DNA from: Verrucomicrobiota bacterium
GTDB lineage: Bacteria; Verrucomicrobiota; Lentisphaeria; Oligosphaerales; Oligosphaeraceae
Reading direction: 5' to 3'
NCBI GenBank assembly: GCA_022709995.1
Contig: JAKLHU010000028.1
Coordinates: 1-11,099 of the forward strand
Length of the DNA: 11,099 bases
Part shown: piece after piece, positions 6,449-11,099 of the stretch
Numbering within the stretch: the stretch's first letter is position 1
Layout: each line of letters opens with the position of its first letter
Position numbers and translations under genes: made by a program
The notes under the pieces: generated by a model
What the model saw: only the letters and a program-made list of their open reading frames with translations
What the model was told of the DNA's origin: nothing
The model's database searches: none

Positions 6449-8518
6449 ATGTCATTGCGCAGTCTAATCATTGGCTTTCTGGGGGCGATTTTCATTGCGT
6501 CCGCCGGATATATCAACGACTGCGTTTTAGGTTTGGAGAGTTTCACGAATGGGCAGCTGCTGCCGATCATCGTCATCGGGCTGGTGGCCTTGGTCGTCCT
6601 TCTCGTCAATCCGGTTCTGGGGTGGTGGCGACCGCGGCACGCCTTCCGGTCGAGTGAATTGGCGGTGATTGTGTTGTTATGGAGCGCGTCCTGCAGCATT
6701 CCCGGTCGCGGCCTGTTGGAGCAGTTCACGCATACGATGGTGATGCCGTTTCACTGGGACCGGGTGACGCCGGGATGGCGGCAGAACGGCATTCTCGGCT
6801 ATGCGCCGAAGGAAGCCCTGGTCGAGGTGACCGAGTCGAATTACGAGCAGACGGTCGGCGGTTATATCATGGGGGCGCCGAAAGGCGTGGTGGACGAACG
6901 GCCGTGGCGGGCGCGGCTGTGGTCCAAGATCACCCGGGTGCCGTGGAAAGCCTGGTGGCCGCCGCTGCGGGCATGGCTGCCGCTGGTGCTGCTCAGCGCC
7001 CTGGCCAGCGTCTGCCTGGCGTTGATCACCTACAAGCAATGGTCGGCCCATGAATTTCTCAGCTTCCCGATTGCCGAGTTCAACGCGAGCCTCATCGAGC
7101 AGTCGCCGGGCCACCTGCTGCCGGCGGTGTTCCGGAGCCGGCTGTTTTGGATCGGATTCGTCGCTCTGATTGTCATCCGGGTCAACAACGGCCTCTGTGT
7201 CTGGTATCCGGACTACTATATTCCCATCCGGCTGAATTGGAGCCTGATGCCGTTTGCCCAAGTCTGGCCGCAGCTGTTCCGGGTTCAATACGGGTCCAAT
7301 CTGCTGGCGCTGTCGGTGTTTCCGCTGGTCGTCGCCTTCGCGTTTTTTCTAAGCACGGAGATATCGCTGACGCTGGGGTTGTCGCAGTTGTGCTGGGTTC
7401 TGGTGGCGTTGCCGATGGTGACCGTCGGCATGAATTTGTCGTCCGACTGGATTGGCGGCTGGCAGGGTTGGCAGCGGGCGGGGTCGTACATCGCCATGTT
7501 TTTCATGCTGGTGTACACGGGCCGGAATTATTACCGGCATCTGCTGGCGAAGGCGTTCCGGCCGCTGGCCGCGGACGAATCCGACCGCGCCAATGTCTGG
7601 GCGGCCCGGCTGCTGCTGGCGGCATTCGTGCTGATGACGTATTTGGTCTGGCGTCTGGGGCTGGAGCTGCCGTTTGCCGTGATCACGGTATTTTTGACTT
7701 TGTTGTCTTTCGTGGTGGTGTCCCGGATCAGCGCCGAGACCGGGCTGTTTTTCATCCAGCCCCGGTGGACGATTTTCGGGCTGTTGCTGGCCGGCCTAGG
7801 CAGTTATGCGTTTACACCGGCGGCGCAGGTGATCTGTGGTCTGGTCTGCATCATGCTGTGCATAGACCAATGTCAGGCGTTCATGCCGTTTTTGACGAAT
7901 GGGCTGCGGTTGTGCGACCGGGCCGGGGTGAAGCCGGCCCGGGCCGGGGTGGTCAGCATGGCCATGTACACGGTTGCGGTTCTGATCGCCGTGGCGGTCA
8001 TCCTGGTTGCCGTCTATGAATTCGGGGCGCCGACCAGCATGAACTGGCATTACCAGCGAATTCCCACCATGAGCTTCCGGTCGGCTTTGCCGGAAGTTTT
8101 GCAACTGAAGTCGATTGGCTGCCTGGAGGAGGTGGCGGCGCTGCCCTGGTGGCGTCGCTTGCCGCGGGTCATGCCCAAGGACATGTTCATGGGCGCCTTC
8201 GGCTTCGGCGTCATTGCCGTGTTGTTCTTCAGTTTTCTGCGTCTGCGGGTTCCCAAATGGCCATTGCACCCCGTCATGTTTTTGCTGTGGGCCACTTATC
8301 CCATGTCGGTGACCTGTCATTCCTTTTTCATCGGCTGGATGCTGAAGAAGGCGGCCGTGCGTTTCGGCGGCATCCGCATGGCGCGGGTGCTGCGGCCGTT
8401 GATGATCGGCATCATCGCCGGGGAGATCATCGCCGCGGTCATCTTCATGATAGTCGGGTTCCTGTATTACCTCAATACGGGTCAGAAGCCGTTGCCTTAC
8501 AGGTGGTTTCCGCGATGA
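6449..8518 (+). CDS. DUF6785-type polytopic membrane protein
   Basis: This 689-aa protein is an integral membrane protein with roughly a dozen hydrophobic spans. The clearest are at residues about 5-24, 38-58, 175-195, 232-250, 284-302, 345-357, 384-402, 408-425, 443-470, 500-523, 580-597, 606-630 and 650-674. A long soluble loop lies at about 90-170. Sequence features such as RISAETGLFFIQ (426-437) and HPVMFLLW (607-614), followed by GWMLKK and GGIRMARVLRP, are what I associate with the DUF6785/DUF6784 families. These are common in Lentisphaerota and Planctomycetota and vaguely resemble oligopeptide transporters. No substrate is known, so transport is inference. ATG 6449 has AAGG (6438-6441) 7 nt upstream. 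The stop codon overlaps the start of the next gene (ATGA at 8515-8518), indicating a coupled operon. Confidence 0.88.
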   Translation: MSLRSLIIGFLGAIFIASAGYINDCVLGLESFTNGQLLPIIVIGLVALVVLLVNPVLGWWRPRHAFRSSELAVIVLLWSASCSIPGRGLLEQFTHTMVMPFHWDRVTPGWRQNGILGYAPKEALVEVTESNYEQTVGGYIMGAPKGVVDERPWRARLWSKITRVPWKAWWPPLRAWLPLVLLSALASVCLALITYKQWSAHEFLSFPIAEFNASLIEQSPGHLLPAVFRSRLFWIGFVALIVIRVNNGLCVWYPDYYIPIRLNWSLMPFAQVWPQLFRVQYGSNLLALSVFPLVVAFAFFLSTEISLTLGLSQLCWVLVALPMVTVGMNLSSDWIGGWQGWQRAGSYIAMFFMLVYTGRNYYRHLLAKAFRPLAADESDRANVWAARLLLAAFVLMTYLVWRLGLELPFAVITVFLTLLSFVVVSRISAETGLFFIQPRWTIFGLLLAGLGSYAFTPAAQVICGLVCIMLCIDQCQAFMPFLTNGLRLCDRAGVKPARAGVVSMAMYTVAVLIAVAVILVAVYEFGAPTSMNWHYQRIPTMSFRSALPEVLQLKSIGCLEEVAALPWWRRLPRVMPKDMFMGAFGFGVIAVLFFSFLRLRVPKWPLHPVMFLLWATYPMSVTCHSFFIGWMLKKAAVRFGGIRMARVLRPLMIGIIAGEIIAAVIFMIVGFLYYLNTGQKPLPYRWFPR
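8501..8506 (+). promoter_or_regulatory. Shine-Dalgarno deciding the start at 8515
   Basis: AGGTGG lies 8 nt before ATG 8515 and 11 nt before ATG 8518, so the first of the two adjacent ATGs is favoured. It sits inside the last codons of the DUF6785-type gene. Confidence 0.7.
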
Positions 8519-9435
8519 TGCCGTTGTTGTCACCCCGTTCCGGACACGTCTCCCCGGCCTGGCGGCCATGGGTCTGGCAAGGCCTGTCGGTTGTTCTTCC
8601 CCCGGACTGGGAGATGTTGCAGTTCGCCCGTGACCCGGAAGTCGGCCGTTGCGTGTTCGGCGACCGCTACCAATACCGCTTTGAACTGGACTGGAAGTGC
8701 GTGCCGGCGCCTCCGGACCTGGAACGGATGGTCGGCGATTATCGCGCCAAGCTGGCGGCGGACGGTCTGCAGGACGTCCGGCCGCTCGCCCATTCCCCCT
8801 GGCAGGGGACGCGCGGGCGGGACGGCGAGCGCGACATCTGCCGTTACGGGATGTATTCCGCCGCGAACCGTCAGGTTCTGGAGGCGGTGTTTCTGTGGCC
8901 TCCGCGGGAGGAGTCGAAACCGTCGTTCGAAGGGCGGGTGCTGGATTCGCTGCGGGTTCTGCCGGTGTTGTCGGATGGCCGCCGGCGCTGGCAGGCGTTC
9001 GGTATGACCTGGCACGTCCCGGCGGCAGCCGTCTTCGCCGCCTGCGACGTGGCGCCGGCGCAGGCGGAGGCCGTTTTCGCCCTTCGCAACGACCGCGGCG
9101 AGGCGACGTTTTCGCGCCGGGGCATGGTGTCGGAATGGCTGACGGTCCCGGTTTCGGAATGGCTGGAGCAGACGATTCCCGGCGGCTATGTGCGGGAGAC
9201 CTTGACTCAGACGGGGCAGTCCGGTCACGAGGTCTGCAGTCTGGTCGCGCGCCGGGAGCGGTCCGTGCTGAAGGATTGGTGGCATGGCCGGCGGCAGTAC
9301 GAGGCCAGCGCCTGGGTCTGCCCGCGCGACCATCGTCTGTACTGCGTGTCGCGCTGGACGCACCGGCGACGGGGGCAGGCCTCCGGCCTCGATGTCGCCT
9401 TGTCGTGCTGTTCCGGACTGGAGGTGCTGTTGTGA
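8515..9435 (+). CDS. Hypothetical protein, apparently internally duplicated
   Basis: I do not recognise this 306-aa protein. It has no signal peptide, membrane span or known catalytic motif, so it is probably cytoplasmic. It appears to hold two copies of a domain of about 140 residues. The first half starts GLSVVLPPDWEMLQFA and ends in a strand-rich segment VLEAVFLWPP; the second starts GMTWHVPAAAVFAACD and contains QYEASAWVCPRDHRLYCVSR. Tryptophans, a 'P-x-W' style opening and an R-rich centre recur at similar spacing. This suggests alpha/beta domains of the kind that open with a GxxxxxPxxW strand-loop, but that is a guess. The start at 8515 is fixed by AGGTGG and the ATGA overlap with the upstream gene. 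Its end overlaps the PqqD-like gene by GTGA (9432-9435). Coupling on both sides implies a shared role with the DUF6785-type and PqqD-like proteins. Confidence 0.82.
   Translation: MMPLLSPRSGHVSPAWRPWVWQGLSVVLPPDWEMLQFARDPEVGRCVFGDRYQYRFELDWKCVPAPPDLERMVGDYRAKLAADGLQDVRPLAHSPWQGTRGRDGERDICRYGMYSAANRQVLEAVFLWPPREESKPSFEGRVLDSLRVLPVLSDGRRRWQAFGMTWHVPAAAVFAACDVAPAQAEAVFALRNDRGEATFSRRGMVSEWLTVPVSEWLEQTIPGGYVRETLTQTGQSGHEVCSLVARRERSVLKDWWHGRRQYEASAWVCPRDHRLYCVSRWTHRRRGQASGLDVALSCCSGLEVLL
9420..9424 (+). promoter_or_regulatory. Strong Shine-Dalgarno fixing the GTG start at 9432
   Basis: GGAGG lies 7 nt before GTG 9432, inside the last codons of the upstream gene. The GTG overlaps the upstream TGA as GTGA. 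This rules out the much longer upstream ORF extension in the same frame. Confidence 0.8.
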
Positions 9436-9884
9436 AGCGGGTCGAGTCAACCGGACTGGGCGGCGGCGGGGACTGGCGGGCGATGCTGGCGGCGCATCCG
9501 GTCCGCAACACGGCAGTGACCGTGCGTGAAAAAGGTGAAAACACCGTGACCGTGGTTGTCAAAACGCGAAAACCGAATTATATAATACCTCCGATAAGTT
9601 GGTTTGTGCCCTATCGTCCCGAGCGGGAAATCACCTTGGACGCCATCGGCTCCCGGCTGTGGCGCTGGTGCGATGGCCAGCGGACCGTCGAAGACGTCAT
9701 TGATTTGTTCAAGGATGCGTACGACTTGAGCTTTCACGAGGCGCGGGCGGCGGTGGTCGATTATCTGCGCCAGTTGATTCAACGCGGCATCCTGGCCGTC
9801 ATGATGGCGCCCGACAGTCCGGAGAACCGGACGTGCCCCGGAGCCAGGTCAGAACATCAAGCAGTCAACCGACGAGAGCAGTGA
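9432..9884 (+). CDS. PqqD family (RRE-like) protein
   Basis: This 150-aa protein has the PqqD winged-helix layout at about residues 23-122. An opening hairpin ([12 protein letters not shown], then TVTVVV) leads to [20 protein letters not shown] (69-88), an acidic helix, and [14 protein letters not shown] (108-121) at the end. PqqD-like domains act as RiPP recognition elements that bind a precursor peptide and present it to a modifying enzyme, often a radical-SAM protein. No such enzyme or clear precursor is visible in this window, so the partner is unknown. It is longer than stand-alone PqqD (about 90 aa), with a glycine-rich N-terminus and a polar tail of about 28 residues that looks disordered. 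The GTG start is supported by GGAGG and the 4-nt overlap with the upstream gene. The next gene starts 7 nt after its stop. An AT-rich patch in the middle may be an internal promoter. Confidence 0.87.
   Translation: MKRVESTGLGGGGDWRAMLAAHPVRNTAVTVREKGENTVTVVVKTRKPNYIIPPISWFVPYRPEREITLDAIGSRLWRWCDGQRTVEDVIDLFKDAYDLSFHEARAAVVDYLRQLIQRGILAVMMAPDSPENRTCPGARSEHQAVNRREQ
9556..9586 (+). promoter_or_regulatory. Candidate promoter inside the PqqD-like gene
   Basis: TTGTCA (9556-9561) matches the -35 consensus at 5 of 6 positions. It is followed by TATATA after 17 nt (9579-9584) or a perfect TATAAT after 19 nt (9581-9586). This is an AT-rich island in a GC-rich gene, encoded by unusual codons (AAT TAT ATA ATA). 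It could give separate expression of the membrane protein gene at 9892. Amino-acid constraint on NYIIPP is the alternative explanation. Confidence 0.35.
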
Positions 9885-9891
9885 GAACGTC

Positions 9892-11099
9892 ATGAAGGAA
9901 ATCAAGATTGCGGAGCAGCCGTGGCTGAGTCTGCGTCGCACCATCCGGATCACGGTCGACGGCATCCGCTACCGGCTGTTCCGGGCCTCGGTGACGGTGG
10001 CGGTCATCGTCGTCGCCGTGGCTTTTCTGATGAACATATTGTCGGAAAGCCTGATCAAGCGCTCGGTCGCCGCCAATACCCGGGAGCGGATTCAGAATGC
10101 CCGCCTGATCTACGCCTGGTCCGCCAAGTTGACGTCGCCGGGCAGTCTGGAATCGCTGGTCGCCGACCTGGCCAACAGCCCGCCGGAAGCCGCCATCAGC
10201 CGGGAAATCCAGGGCTTCGGGGACTTTTCCGCTCGCGACATGGCAGAGCTGCGCCGGCAGGCGGCGGAGATTTCCTTCGTCTTTGCCTTTTTCAATGGCC
10301 TCGACTATGCGAAGCGCCGTTCGATGATTCACACGGCGACGGGCATGGGCATTTTAAGCCGACTGCGGGAGCCGGCCGGCCGGGAGCAGTTCCAGACGGC
10401 GCTGGCGCGGATCCGGTCCGTGCATTTTGAGATGCCGGAGGAGCAGTTGGACGCGCTGTTGGCGTCGTCGCCGTCGATCACGGCCCGGCTCAACCAGGTG
10501 CTGTCGGCCCGCGGCCGGGCTATTGCCGCGGTCAATCGCGAGGTGAAGGACAAGGATCTGCTGGCGTGTCTGGCCCAGGCCGATCATCGTTTCGGTGACG
10601 TCATCCGCCAGGCCGGCTTTGTCTTTGACCAGGAAAAGCTGGCGCCGGCCATTGCCCGCCAGGCGCAGCGCCTCATCGACACCCTGCATCTGGAAAAAAG
10701 CATGGAGGAGCGGCCCTGCCGGCAGCTGATCGCGCAGCAGGCCAACATTCTGCCGGCGGATGTCAATGTCATGATGATGTGGGACTACCTCGACAGCGGG
10801 CGGTTCGCCGGCCGCTACCTGGAACGGATGGCGACCGCCGGGCTTGATGTCACCGGTCTCGACGCGGATCGGCTGGTCAGCCTGGCCCGCGGCCGCAAGG
10901 AAAACGCCGCCTTGATCAAGGCGGAGCGGTTGACGGTTGATGCCGGCCGCGGCTTCATGGGGCTGGGCGAGCGGCTGGCCTGGCTGCGCGGCGAACGGTC
11001 GTGGTTCGACGAACACGAAAAGCGCCATCGGCGAGTTCAGATCATCGCTTTCGAACACATCGAGGCGAACGCCTTTCACGTAACCTGGGAGTGGAAAAT
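9892..11099 (+). CDS. Membrane-anchored protein, possible FtsX/MacB-like ABC permease (N-terminal part, truncated)
   Basis: The frame is open from ATG 9892 to the window end (402 codons), with no stop. The N-terminus [20 protein letters not shown] is followed by an amphipathic stretch, [10 protein letters not shown], and one clear membrane span at about 31-50 ([20 protein letters not shown]). The rest seen here is soluble, helical and charged, and probably lies outside the cytoplasm. A leading 'LRRT...R' helix, one span and a large extracytoplasmic domain is the plan of FtsX/MacB-type ABC permeases, whose other spans come at the C-terminus. Those spans would lie beyond the window, so the call is tentative. 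No ATPase gene is seen. The gene starts 7 nt after the PqqD-like stop, with a poor RBS (GTGAG), suggesting co-transcription. An unrelated membrane-tethered protein remains possible. Confidence 0.8.
   Translation, partial: MKEIKIAEQPWLSLRRTIRITVDGIRYRLFRASVTVAVIVVAVAFLMNILSESLIKRSVAANTRERIQNARLIYAWSAKLTSPGSLESLVADLANSPPEAAISREIQGFGDFSARDMAELRRQAAEISFVFAFFNGLDYAKRRSMIHTATGMGILSRLREPAGREQFQTALARIRSVHFEMPEEQLDALLASSPSITARLNQVLSARGRAIAAVNREVKDKDLLACLAQADHRFGDVIRQAGFVFDQEKLAPAIARQAQRLIDTLHLEKSMEERPCRQLIAQQANILPADVNVMMMWDYLDSGRFAGRYLERMATAGLDVTGLDADRLVSLARGRKENAALIKAERLTVDAGRGFMGLGERLAWLRGERSWFDEHEKRHRRVQIIAFEHIEANAFHVTWEWK

Noticed and set aside
8149..8514. Upstream extension of the 306-aa gene to 8149
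   Set aside because: It overlaps the C-terminal spans of the DUF6785-type gene and lacks an RBS; AGGTGG before 8515 gives the better start.
8697..9431. Upstream extension of the PqqD-like frame to 8697
   Set aside because: This part is a shadow of the 306-aa gene. GGAGG and the GTGA overlap place the true start at 9432.
7796..9562. Antisense ORF of 588 codons across the DUF6785-type, hypothetical and PqqD-like genes
   Set aside because: It is low in complexity (Arg, Pro, Ser, Thr) and spans three well-supported genes on the other strand that have good RBSs and overlaps.
9436..11099. RiPP precursor peptide or radical-SAM enzyme next to the PqqD-like gene
   Set aside because: I looked for a short peptide gene and a CxxxCxxC motif on both strands by eye and found neither; gaps between genes here are too short for a peptide gene.

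Overview
The window is GC-rich bacterial DNA with dense, well-formed genes. The gene content suggests the PVC superphylum, most likely Lentisphaerota (Victivallales-like) or a planctomycete relative. It has a secreted CBM9 plus DUF4091-type glycosidase-like protein, a DUF6785-type polytopic membrane protein, and a paired MBL-fold/amidohydrolase unit. This lineage call rests on family recollection, not on a search.

Layout. (1) Minus strand, 1-1198: an amidohydrolase (323-1198) followed downstream by a PhnP-like metallo-beta-lactamase-fold hydrolase (1-267, running off the left edge). They form a small co-directional unit. (2) 1199-1858: a 660-nt divergent intergenic region. It holds a possible back-to-back promoter pair at 1344-1395 and a block of short GC hairpins at 1583-1680. 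If the rightward promoter is real, that block lies in a leader of about 457 nt ahead of the next gene. (3) 1859-4837: a large secreted carbohydrate-active-type protein. (4) 4917-6053: mutY, an A/G-specific adenine glycosylase whose C-terminal domain carries a complete Nudix box. (5) 6054-6448: an intergenic stretch with 9-nt tandem repeats (GACGTATGG) and a matching inverted copy. (6) 6449-11099: four co-directional, tightly packed genes. These are a DUF6785-type membrane protein, a 306-aa protein of unknown function that looks internally duplicated, a 150-aa PqqD/RRE-like protein, and the start of a membrane-anchored protein that may be an FtsX/MacB-like ABC permease (it runs off the right edge). 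The first three overlap by 4 nt with strong Shine-Dalgarno sites, so they are probably translationally coupled.

How the genes work together. The left part is ordinary metabolism, polysaccharide use and DNA repair. The most intriguing unit is the 6449-11099 cassette. A PqqD-like protein normally hands a precursor peptide to a radical-SAM or other modifying enzyme. Here it is coupled to a hypothetical protein and membrane proteins, with no radical-SAM enzyme or obvious precursor peptide in the window. Its partners may lie to the right of the window.
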